This document shows, piece by piece, positions 6,528 to 12,401 of a stretch of DNA of 19,707 nt. Location: the NCBI GenBank assembly GCA_020849725.1, contig JADLAZ010000244.1, forward strand, positions 1 to 19,707, read 5' to 3'. The position numbers and the translations under genes were made by a program. Numbering within the stretch: the first letter of the stretch is position 1; each line of letters opens with the position of its first letter. The notes beneath the pieces are model-generated. The model was given only the letters and a program-made list of their open reading frames with translations. It was not told the DNA's origin and did not search any database. This DNA is from Chloroflexota bacterium (GTDB lineage: Bacteria; Chloroflexota; Chloroflexia; Thermomicrobiales; JADLAZ01).

Positions 6528-7652
6528 TCAGCGCGACTGGTAGCGCCAGGCCAGATAGTGGCGGCCGACGTTGCCCATCTGGACCTGGTTGGCCGCGTCG
6601 TTGCGGGGGGTGAAGGTCAGCGCGCGCCGCTCAAAGACCTGGATCAGCACATCCTTGACCTCGCCATCGACCTTGACCTTGGCCCAGTAGGCGTCGGTGA
6701 TCGGCAGGCCGACGGCGCCGTACCAGGGGTCGAACAGCGCTCCTTCGACCAGCGCGCCGCCCTGGCTGAGCAGGCCGGCGCTGTGCAAGTAGTCCCAGAA
6801 GACGCGGGGAATGGTGTGGCCGGTCTCCGGCACAAAGTCGGCATCCTCGGTGTAGACGCCCAGGGCATCGTCGCGGCCGATCGTGCCGGCCCGATCGATG
6901 GTCGCCGTCACCGGGCCGGTGCGCGGCGCGGCCGGCGCGACCAGGGCCGCGAAGGTGGCGTAGGTTGGGCCGGCCGTGTCGTTCTCGTCACCCGCGACCA
7001 CGACCGTAGCCGGCGTGCGGTCCTCGTAGCGGTCGCGCCCGGTCTGGACGCGGCCGGTCACCAACTCCTTTGCCAGGAGCCCGCTGCTAACCCGGTCCAC
7101 GCTGGTGCGCGGCGCATCCAGGTTGGTGATCTCCAGCCGCGCCTTGTCGAAGTACTGCACCAGCCGGCTGCCGCCTGGCGCCTCAGCGTAGTCCTCCCAC
7201 ATGACGGCGATGCCGGCCGGCCCCCAGGTGAAACTACGGCGCACTGCGCCGCTGGCGACCGGCTGATCGGCGACTGTCCAGCGCTCCCGGATCCCCGGCT
7301 CGGCGAAGCCGTCCGGCCGCTCGCCGTTGTGGGCACGGATCGCTAGCGTGACGTTGTAATACTCCTCCAGCGGCAGTGTGCCGCCCTGCTCGAACGGCAT
7401 CTGATCGCGCACGAAGTGGAAGAGCGCGTCGAAGGTGGGGTACTTCTTCTGGAAGGGCGAAGCTTCCAGCGCTGGCCCCCAGCCGCCCTCCATCTCGCGG
7501 CCGTGGCACTCGGCGCAACGCGCCGCCTTGTAGACTTGGAGGCCGCGGTCGATCTGCGTCGTGGTGCTAGCGCGCGCGCCGCCGAGCAGGGTCAGCGGCG
7601 CCACCAGCGCCAGTGCGCCCCCCACGAGCGCCAGTCGAATCAGGTGCCGCAT
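6528..7652 (-). CDS. Secreted c-type cytochrome fused to FPETG/ERAR-type modules, probable electron donor to NirK
   Basis: The 374-residue protein starts with a signal peptide (about residues 1-29). A monoheme cytochrome c domain follows at about 33-110, with heme motif C46-A-E-C49-H50 and probable axial M85 (in RDQMPFEQGG). The rest is not cytochrome. The region at about 120-205 (WTVADQPVASG ... VQYFDKARLEI ... GLLAKELVTG) and the one at about 275-372 (VPETGHTIPRVFWDYL ... GLPITDAYWAKV ... VQVFERRALTF-type ... GNVGRHYLAWRY) resemble the modules in the neighbouring glycosidase. The start at 7652 is set by a strong AGGAGGGA-type site just upstream; the frame continues to 7820 but without a better start. 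The nirK gene follows after 61 bases, which suggests that this protein feeds it electrons while the modules serve as a wall or binding scaffold (inference). Confidence 0.85.
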   Translation of the reverse strand: MRHLIRLALVGGALALVAPLTLLGGARASTTTQIDRGLQVYKAARCAECHGREMEGGWGPALEASPFQKKYPTFDALFHFVRDQMPFEQGGTLPLEEYYNVTLAIRAHNGERPDGFAEPGIRERWTVADQPVASGAVRRSFTWGPAGIAVMWEDYAEAPGGSRLVQYFDKARLEITNLDAPRTSVDRVSSGLLAKELVTGRVQTGRDRYEDRTPATVVVAGDENDTAGPTYATFAALVAPAAPRTGPVTATIDRAGTIGRDDALGVYTEDADFVPETGHTIPRVFWDYLHSAGLLSQGGALVEGALFDPWYGAVGLPITDAYWAKVKVDGEVKDVLIQVFERRALTFTPRNDAANQVQMGNVGRHYLAWRYQSR

Positions 7653-7768
7653 CCGGATCTCCCTCCTCGGCGGCGCGTGACACCCGCTGCGCGCCACGGC
7701 CAGCGACCGATACCAGTGCTGGTGACGGCGCACGGGACGGGTGCCGGTGCGTCGCCACGCCCGGCGGC

Positions 7769-7797
7769 AGTATCGTCGCATGGCCCACCGGCCACAA
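7769..7797 (-). promoter_or_regulatory. Promoter of the cytochrome c-nirK operon (TTGTGG-N17-GATACT)
   Basis: Reading the minus strand, TTGTGG (7797-7792) and GATACT (7774-7769) are separated by exactly 17 bases. Transcription would begin near 7762, giving a leader of about 110 bases before ATG 7652. The -35 hexamer touches a CRP/FNR-type palindrome on its upstream side. Hexamer match and spacing are good for a sigma-70 promoter. The start site is predicted only. Confidence 0.5.
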
Positions 7798-7798
7798 C

Positions 7799-7814
7799 TG
7801 TGACTTCCATCACA
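7799..7814 (-). promoter_or_regulatory. CRP/FNR-family operator, perfect TGTGA-N6-TCACA palindrome
   Basis: The half-sites TGTGA and TCACA are perfect inverted repeats around six bases, the classical recognition pattern of CRP-type members of the CRP/FNR superfamily. Its centre lies about 44 bases upstream of the predicted start of the cytochrome c-nirK transcript, abutting the -35 hexamer. That is close to the class II activator position (-41.5). NirK operons are commonly controlled by CRP/FNR-family regulators that respond to oxygen or NO. The regulator itself is not in this window. Confidence 0.55.
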
Positions 7815-7849
7815 AGCCATGCCGTCCGGCGCCGGGCGGGTGGGGGGTG

Positions 7850-8701
7850 TCAGGCCGTGGTCGGTGCCCAGGTCAGGATGGCGGCGCGCACCGGTGGTGT
7901 CGGCCAGTGCCAGAGGCCATCGTCGCCCTGCTGCAACCGCGTCGCCAGCGCCGCGCGCAGGCGCGCGTCGGCCAGCGAGTGGGGCGTGACCAGCAGCCGG
8001 TCGCGGTTCTCGGCCACGGCCTCATCCAGGTCGGCATAGGCCCAGCGTGCCGAGAACGTCAGCAATTGGACCTCGGCGACGATGCCGAGCTGGTACAGCA
8101 GGTTGTACAGGTCAATGAACGACGGCTCCGGAATGCGCGCCGCGCCGTGGACCTCCTGCCACAGGTCGGCCGGGCCGCGGAACTGGCCGACGCGGCTGAC
8201 CATCACTACCAGCCGCCGGGCATGCGCGTCGAGCTTGCGCAGGAACGGCACGATATTGGCGATGGCGTAGTGAACGTGGACGCAGACGACGACATCGGCC
8301 GGCGCGACGGCAGCGGCGGCCCAGTCGGCGGCCACGACCTCGACGCGAGCGTCGAGGTTGCCTTCGATCAGACGCTGGCGCAGGTGCGCGCGCATCCCTG
8401 GCGATGGCTCCACGGCGACGACCTGCCGGGACAGCCCGGCCAGCGGCACGGTGTAGCGCCCCGCGCCCGCGCCAACATCGAGCACGGTGTCGCCGGGTCG
8501 CACCTCTCGGCGCAGGCGCAGCAACACGGCATCGTCGTCGGGCAGCGCCGCCGAGAAGCGGGCGAACAGGTCAGCGCGCTTCTCCCAGAAGTCGGCGTTC
8601 GGTCGCGCGCCGCCGAGCAGCGCCGCGCCCTGCGCCTCGCGACCCTCGACCAGCGCGTGCCAGCGGGCGGCCCAATCAATCGGTTCGGCAGCAGTCAGCA
8701 T
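7850..8701 (-). CDS. Class I SAM-dependent methyltransferase
   Basis: The 283-residue cytoplasmic protein has the Rossmann SAM-binding motif I, VLDVGAGAGRYTVPLA (residues 73-88). The acidic motif at the end of strand 2 follows (VVAVEPS, E98), then VEVVAADWA and the strand-4 segment PADVVVCVHVHYAI. The C-terminal half (about 170-283) lacks the hallmarks of a named subfamily, so the acceptor is unknown. A GGGAGG lies on the coding strand at 8720-8715, about 13 bases before ATG 8701, a little far but usable. The gene reads in the same direction as the cytochrome c-nirK pair but is separated from it by 197 bases containing that operon's own promoter and operator. Co-regulation is therefore not implied. 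Confidence 0.82.
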   Translation of the reverse strand: MLTAAEPIDWAARWHALVEGREAQGAALLGGARPNADFWEKRADLFARFSAALPDDDAVLLRLRREVRPGDTVLDVGAGAGRYTVPLAGLSRQVVAVEPSPGMRAHLRQRLIEGNLDARVEVVAADWAAAAVAPADVVVCVHVHYAIANIVPFLRKLDAHARRLVVMVSRVGQFRGPADLWQEVHGAARIPEPSFIDLYNLLYQLGIVAEVQLLTFSARWAYADLDEAVAENRDRLLVTPHSLADARLRAALATRLQQGDDGLWHWPTPPVRAAILTWAPTTA

Positions 8702-8851
8702 CGTGCGTCATGGCCTCCCGTGTGCGGGGCAGTCGCGCCGACTCGGCCCGTGCGCGGCCAGCGCCCTGGCATTCCAGCACAGTTGCCGCGCGCCGGCAAC
8801 CGGGCAACGCCTGAACCCGGCCCGCGGCAGCGGTGACGACCGCCACTCGTC

Positions 8852-8871
8852 ATGCCGGCCCGCGCCGGCAT
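8852..8871. repeat. Intergenic REP-like palindrome (8-bp arms, 4-base loop)
   Basis: ATGCCGGC (8852-8859) and GCCGGCAT (8864-8871) form a perfect hairpin around CCGC, in the context CGTCATGCC...GGCATCCAGG. This resembles the dispersed TCAT-CCCGC-x-GCGGG-ATCC palindromes common in intergenic DNA of many bacteria. It lies in the 342-base gap between the divergent methyltransferase and sigma-region-4-like genes. Only one copy is present in this window, so the repeat family is inferred from form. Confidence 0.4.
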
Positions 8872-8942
8872 CCAGGCGTTCCCTTCCCGGCGTCAAGATC
8901 ATGGGCAGCCGGGCGGTGGTCGGGCGCCGCGCCTCGCTAGTC

Positions 8943-8971
8943 TTGGCGCGTGCGGAGGGGCCGGTTATAGT
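8943..8971 (+). promoter_or_regulatory. Promoter (TTGGCG-N17-TATAGT) of the sigma-region-4-like gene
   Basis: TTGGCG (8943-8948) and TATAGT (8966-8971) have the ideal 17-base spacing and match the sigma-70 consensus at 4/6 and 5/6 positions. Transcription would start near 8978, about 66 bases before ATG 9044. An inverted repeat GGGCAG-N8-CTGCCC (8974-8993) covers the predicted start site and could be an operator or a 5' stem-loop. Confidence 0.6.
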
Positions 8972-9043
8972 CTGGGCAGTGCGCAGGCTGCCCTGTGCCG
9001 GCAGGCCATCGACACGGGCGCTGAGGATGAGGATGGAGACGCC

Positions 9044-9499
9044 ATGACCTGGCTCGCGCTGGATGCTCCGCCGATCACGCTCATCCATCCCGACCACCGG
9101 CCGCTGGCGCTGGGCGTGATGGGGCTGCTGCGCTACCGGTTGCCCGAGAATGCGCATGCCCGCCGGTCCACCTCGCGCTGGGGCGACGGCTACGAGCGGT
9201 TGCTGCGGCGGGTCTGCGAGGTCGGTGATGAGGCGCCGGCGCTGATCCGTCCGGAGAAGCGCGACGTAGCCGTGGCCGGCGTCTGGGCGCTGCTGAACCA
9301 GTTGGGCGACCGCCGCCAGGCGGAGATGGTGGCGCTCTACTATGGCCTGGCCGTCGAGCCGACCCGGCCCCTAACGCTGGCCCAGGCCGGCAGTGTCTAC
9401 AGTCTGACGCCGGCCCAGGCCCGCCGGCTCTGCCTGGCCGGCGAGACGGCGCTGCGGACCAGCTCCGGCCTGGCCGGCCTGCGCCGCCAGCTTGCGTAG
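9044..9499 (+). CDS. Small protein with sigma-70 region 4-like C-terminal helix-turn-helix
   Basis: I do not recognise the N-terminal 80 residues of this 151-residue cytoplasmic protein. Residues 88-145 follow the layout of sigma-70 region 4: a helix of the LGDRRQAEMVALYYGL type, a short proline-containing loop, then PLTLAQAGSVYSLTPAQARRL and an ALR-type end. This matches the family's R-x-x-Vx-L-R-Y-G-L ... PLTL-x-x-I-G ... L-S-x-x-R-V-R-Q pattern in shape though not in every residue. No region 2 is visible, so it is not a complete sigma factor. A DNA-binding regulator or a detached region-4 domain is possible. GGAG at 9035-9038 supports ATG 9044; in-frame extension upstream overlaps the promoter. 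The gene stands alone with its own strong promoter and a hairpin after the stop. Confidence 0.65.
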   Translation: MTWLALDAPPITLIHPDHRPLALGVMGLLRYRLPENAHARRSTSRWGDGYERLLRRVCEVGDEAPALIRPEKRDVAVAGVWALLNQLGDRRQAEMVALYYGLAVEPTRPLTLAQAGSVYSLTPAQARRLCLAGETALRTSSGLAGLRRQLA

Positions 9500-9519
9500 C
9501 GGCCGCGCCCCCCAGCCTG

Positions 9520-9547
9520 GCGCGGACCACACGCAATGGTCCCGCGC
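9520..9547 (+). terminator. Hairpin downstream of the sigma-region-4-like gene
   Basis: GCGCGGACCA (9520-9529) pairs with TGGTCC-C-GCGC (9537-9547) around a 7-base loop, giving ten base pairs with one bulged C. It starts 21 bases after the stop codon. No T-run follows, as with the other hairpins here. Confidence 0.4.
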
Positions 9548-9641
9548 TGCGTAGATCCCGATGGGTTCGCCGCGCGGAACGGGGCGGTCCCGGCCGCCGA
9601 TCAACCGTGGACGGTGGCGTCAGTTCCGGGAGTGACGACAC

Positions 9642-10064
9642 GTGAGCACATTGCCAACCGTACCGGTCCAGCAGCGCCAGCCGGGCTGCCTGCTGACGCT
9701 GATCTGGTTTGTCCTCGTCGGGTGGTGGGCGTCGGCCCTCTGGATCGGGCTGGCCTGGACGCTGGTCGTGCTGATCATCACCATGCCGCTCGGCCTGATC
9801 ATGATCAACATGGTGCCGCTCGTGGCGACCCTGCGCCAGCCAGCGACCGAGTACACCGTCACCGCCGCCGGTGGGCTGCGCGAGCAGGGTATCCCGCAGC
9901 ACCCCTTCCTGCTGCGGGCGCTCTATTTCATCCTGATCGGCTGGTGGCTGTCCGCGGCCTGGCTGGCCGTCTCCTGGGCCGCCAGCGTCACCCTGATCGG
10001 CATCCCGCTGGCCATCTGGATGTACAACCGCGTGCCGGCGATCACGACCCTGCGGCGCTATTAA
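9642..10064 (+). CDS. YccF-type (DUF307) inner-membrane protein
   Basis: The 140-residue hydrophobic protein contains two YccF units. The first is at about residues 18-62 (LIWFVLVGWWASALWIGLAW ... LGLIMINMVPLV) and the second at about 93-137 (RALYFILIGWWLSAAWLAVSW ... IGIPLAIWMYNRVPAITTL). Each unit has the WW motif and a Gly/Pro-containing second helix. About four membrane helices result. The function of the family is unknown. The start is GTG 9642, chosen because GGGAG at 9628-9632 gives a 9-base spacer. The gene may be transcribed with its upstream neighbour if the 9520-9547 hairpin does not terminate. The next gene starts 239 bases further on. Confidence 0.8.
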   Translation: MSTLPTVPVQQRQPGCLLTLIWFVLVGWWASALWIGLAWTLVVLIITMPLGLIMINMVPLVATLRQPATEYTVTAAGGLREQGIPQHPFLLRALYFILIGWWLSAAWLAVSWAASVTLIGIPLAIWMYNRVPAITTLRRY

Positions 10065-10170
10065 CCGGCCAGAACCGCGGGTGCCGAAACGAGTGGCATG
10101 GCCGCCTCTTTGCCTGCCGGACTTGTCCAGAGCGACGTGTCCCCACTCCCCCTGGCACGTCGCCTGGCGG

Positions 10171-10176
10171 TACAAT
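10171..10176 (+). promoter_or_regulatory. -10 element (TACAAT) upstream of the alpha/beta hydrolase gene
   Basis: TACAAT matches the sigma-70 -10 consensus at 5/6 positions inside the GC-rich gap 10065-10303. No good -35 element is 16-18 bases upstream. Transcription would start near 10183, at the first arm of a perfect 9-bp inverted repeat, and leave a leader of about 120 bases. Confidence 0.4.
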
Positions 10177-10181
10177 CGCCG

Positions 10182-10205
10182 GCCGGCGCAGCATCATGCG
10201 CCGGC
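10182..10205 (+). repeat. Perfect 9-bp inverted repeat at the predicted 5' end of the hydrolase mRNA
   Basis: GCCGGCGCA (10182-10190) and TGCGCCGGC (10197-10205) pair around the loop GCATCA. The first base coincides with the transcription start predicted from the TACAAT element. It could be an operator or a 5' stem-loop that protects the transcript. Confidence 0.5.
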
Positions 10206-10303
10206 AGGAGGCCCGGAAACGAGGCCGGCGCCAGGGCGCCCGATCCGCATGGCGCTATCGACGATCGCCGTGGGCAACGCTGCTGATCACCAGGAGGCTG
10301 ACC

Positions 10304-11119
10304 GTGTCCATCGCCGCGTCGTTTGTGACCACGCCCTATGGACGGTTCTACACCGAGGCGACCGGCGCCGGAGAGCCGGTCATCTTCATCCACGGCGGCA
10401 CGGCGTCGTCACGGGAGTGGCGGCCGGTGCTGCCGGCGCTGGGTCGCCACGCGCGGTGCATTGCGATCGACCGGCTCGGCTGCGGCCAGTCCGACCGCAG
10501 CGCGGGCGGCTACGACCGCGCGACCCTGACGGCCAGCCTGCTGGCCTGCGCCGATGCGCTGGGCCTGGAGCGATTCGGTGTCGTCGGTCAGTCGTTCGGG
10601 GGCTTCTGGGCACTGTCGCTGGCCTTCGCCGCGCCTGAGCGCATCAGTCGCCTGGTCCTCGTCAATGCGAGCGGCGGGCCACTCACGGACGCGCAACTGG
10701 CGGCCCGGCGCGCCCGGCGCGGCGCGATGACGGTGCCGGCGCCCGCCGAGCGCGAGGCGGTCATCGAGCAGACGATGACCCGCATCTTTGCCGACCCCAG
10801 GCGCGTCCCCGCCACCTTTCGCGATGACCTGCGCTGGCAGATGGAGCGGGCCGACGCGGCACAGGTCGGCGCGGTCGACGACGAGTACGAGCGGCTGGCG
10901 CGGGCGCCATACCAGCAGTTGGCCATGCCGACGCTCGTGGTCTGGGGCGAAGCCGATACCATGATCTCTGTCGAGCACGCGCATCAACTCGTGGCGGCCA
11001 TCCCCGGCGCACGGTACGCGGGCCTGCCGGGCGTCGGTCACACTTGCCAGATCGAGGCGCCAGCCGAGTTTGTCGCCGCCGTCGCGCCATTTCTCGATGC
11101 GTCGGCGGCCAACGGCTAG
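10304..11119 (+). CDS. Alpha/beta-hydrolase fold enzyme
   Basis: This is a 271-residue hydrolase. The oxyanion-hole motif is VIFIHGG (about residues 26-32). The nucleophile elbow is GQSFGG with S97, the acid is D218 (in VWGEADTM) and the base is H246 (in GVGHT). Residues about 120-195 form the cap domain. There is no signal peptide, so it should be cytoplasmic. The family includes esterases, haloperoxidase-like and lactone hydrolases, and the substrate cannot be told. The start is GTG 10304 with AGGAGG at 10292-10297 and a 6-base spacer. The frame is open far upstream, overlapping the YccF gene, which is a high-GC artefact. It converges on the DUF167 gene with a 40-base gap holding only a weak GCCCAG/CTGGGC stem. 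Confidence 0.85.
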   Translation: MSIAASFVTTPYGRFYTEATGAGEPVIFIHGGTASSREWRPVLPALGRHARCIAIDRLGCGQSDRSAGGYDRATLTASLLACADALGLERFGVVGQSFGGFWALSLAFAAPERISRLVLVNASGGPLTDAQLAARRARRGAMTVPAPAEREAVIEQTMTRIFADPRRVPATFRDDLRWQMERADAAQVGAVDDEYERLARAPYQQLAMPTLVVWGEADTMISVEHAHQLVAAIPGARYAGLPGVGHTCQIEAPAEFVAAVAPFLDASAANG

Positions 11120-11159
11120 GCCCAGGCTGTCGCTCTCGGTTACACTGGGCGCGCGACCG

Positions 11160-11513
11160 TCACCGAGCAACCTGACCCAGCCGCGCGGCGATCTCAGTCA
11201 GGGTGACGCCGGTGACATGAAGCATCTTCTGACGCGCGCCGGCGCCCGCGGTGATGATGATGGCCGATTTCGGCACGCCGAGATACTCGGCCAGCAGCGC
11301 AACCAGCGCGGCATTGGCGACGCCCTCGACCGGCGGCGCGGTCAGCCGCACGCGCAGAGCGCCGCCGACCACGCCGTCCAGCCGCGACTGACTGGCCCGT
11401 GGCGTGACGCGCACCGGCAGCAGCACGCCGTCGCGCACCACGCGCAGGGCCAGCGCATCGGATGGCGGCGATGTGGCGTCGGGGCGCTGACCGGCTGGGC
11501 GAGTCGCGGCCAC
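11160..11513 (-). CDS. DUF167 (YggU-family) protein
   Basis: The 117-residue product ends in a typical DUF167 domain: VRVTPRASQSRLDGV, then LRVRLTAPPVEGVANAAL, then LGVPKSAIIITAGAGARQKMLHVTG. The family is small, cytoplasmic and of unknown biochemical function. The start is taken as GTG 11513, one base after the stop codon of the upstream hydrolase. GGAG at 11527-11524 lies inside that gene's end, so translation is probably coupled. An in-frame ATG at 11582 would overlap the hydrolase by 68 bases and adds unrelated sequence. The first 25 or so residues before the domain are Pro/Ser/Asp-rich and not conserved in appearance. Confidence 0.8.
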   Translation of the reverse strand: MAATRPAGQRPDATSPPSDALALRVVRDGVLLPVRVTPRASQSRLDGVVGGALRVRLTAPPVEGVANAALVALLAEYLGVPKSAIIITAGAGARQKMLHVTGVTLTEIAARLGQVAR

Positions 11514-11514
11514 G

Positions 11515-12333
11515 TCAGAGCGACTCCAGGAAATCATGCACGATGCGGCAGAAGGCCAGCGGTGCGTCGGCGTGCAGCCCATGGCCGACGCCGGGCATGC
11601 GCACGTGCAAACCGTTGGGCAGCAGCGCCATCGCGCGCGCGGCGCGCTCGTCCTCCAGCGCGCCGCCCAGCGCCGGCTCGCCCTGCAACAGCAGCGTTGG
11701 GCTGGTGATGCGCGCCAGCCGTCGCTCCAGGTCGTAGCCCTCCTTGGCCCGGTCCTCGAGGATCAGCGTCAGCACGTCGGGGTCGAGCTGGGTCAGCGCC
11801 GTCGCCCGCGCCAGCAGCGCGGCCGGGTCGCTGGTCGGCTGGATCTCGGCCAGCGCCGGCAGCAGGTCGCGCGCCGGCGCACCGGAGCGGGCCAACTCGC
11901 GCAGGCGCAGGAAGCGCGGGCGCTCGGTCCGCTCGTCAAAGCGCTGGTCGCTGAAGGCGCCGAGCGGCGGGTCTTCCAGCACCAGCGCCCGCACCAGCTC
12001 CGGCGCGTCGGCGGCGACGGCGATGCCGATGATCGCGCCCAGCGAGTGGCCCATCACGACCGCCGGCTCCCCGACGCCGGCGCGCAGGAAGGCGATCACG
12101 TCGGCGGCATAGTCGACGATGCGGTAGCCGCCGGCCACCCGGCCAGAGCGCCCGTGGCCACGGTGATCGAGCGCGAACAGTCGCCAGCGTGGCGCGAAGG
12201 CCGGCATCACGGACAGCCAGTGTTGCCAGCGGCCGGTCACACCATGGAGCATCACCAGTGGTGGGCCATCGTCACCCAGTGCGACGGCGTTGAGCGTGGT
12301 CGCGCCGGTGTCGACGGTGAACTCGCGCAGCAT
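11515..12333 (-). CDS. Alpha/beta-hydrolase fold enzyme
   Basis: This 272-residue protein has the oxyanion motif LVMLHGVTG (about residues 26-34), DHRGHGRSG (56-64), the nucleophile elbow GHSLGA with S97, and the base H251 in GVGHG. The usual acidic residue after strand 6 is replaced in the visible alignment by LQGEPALGG, where E219 or D228 would have to serve. That is a deviation from the common Asp. There is no signal peptide. The ribosome-binding site AGGAGG lies 5 bases before ATG 12333. The gene sits between DUF512 (68 bases upstream) and DUF167 (1 base downstream), all on the minus strand. The substrate is unknown. Confidence 0.84.
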   Translation of the reverse strand: MLREFTVDTGATTLNAVALGDDGPPLVMLHGVTGRWQHWLSVMPAFAPRWRLFALDHRGHGRSGRVAGGYRIVDYAADVIAFLRAGVGEPAVVMGHSLGAIIGIAVAADAPELVRALVLEDPPLGAFSDQRFDERTERPRFLRLRELARSGAPARDLLPALAEIQPTSDPAALLARATALTQLDPDVLTLILEDRAKEGYDLERRLARITSPTLLLQGEPALGGALEDERAARAMALLPNGLHVRMPGVGHGLHADAPLAFCRIVHDFLESL

Positions 12334-12401
12334 GGATGCCTCCTCGTATATCGCCTGGTGGTTGGCGGGCTTCGGCTGTGTGTCGCCAGCGAGTCCGCCC
12401 G

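Noticed and set aside
10153..10168. TGGCACG... resembling a sigma-54 -24/-12 promoter
   Set aside because: The second element does not place GC at the required distance from GG; it is off by one and reads CTGG instead of TTGC.
9536..10303. Extension of the alpha/beta-hydrolase frame upstream over the YccF gene
   Set aside because: GTG 10304 has a perfect AGGAGG at 6 bases, and the upstream part is antidomain-like sequence that overlaps a conserved membrane protein in another frame.
11120..11150. GCCCAG ... CTGGGC stem between the convergent hydrolase and DUF167 genes
   Set aside because: Only 6 base pairs with a 19-base loop; too weak to call a terminator.
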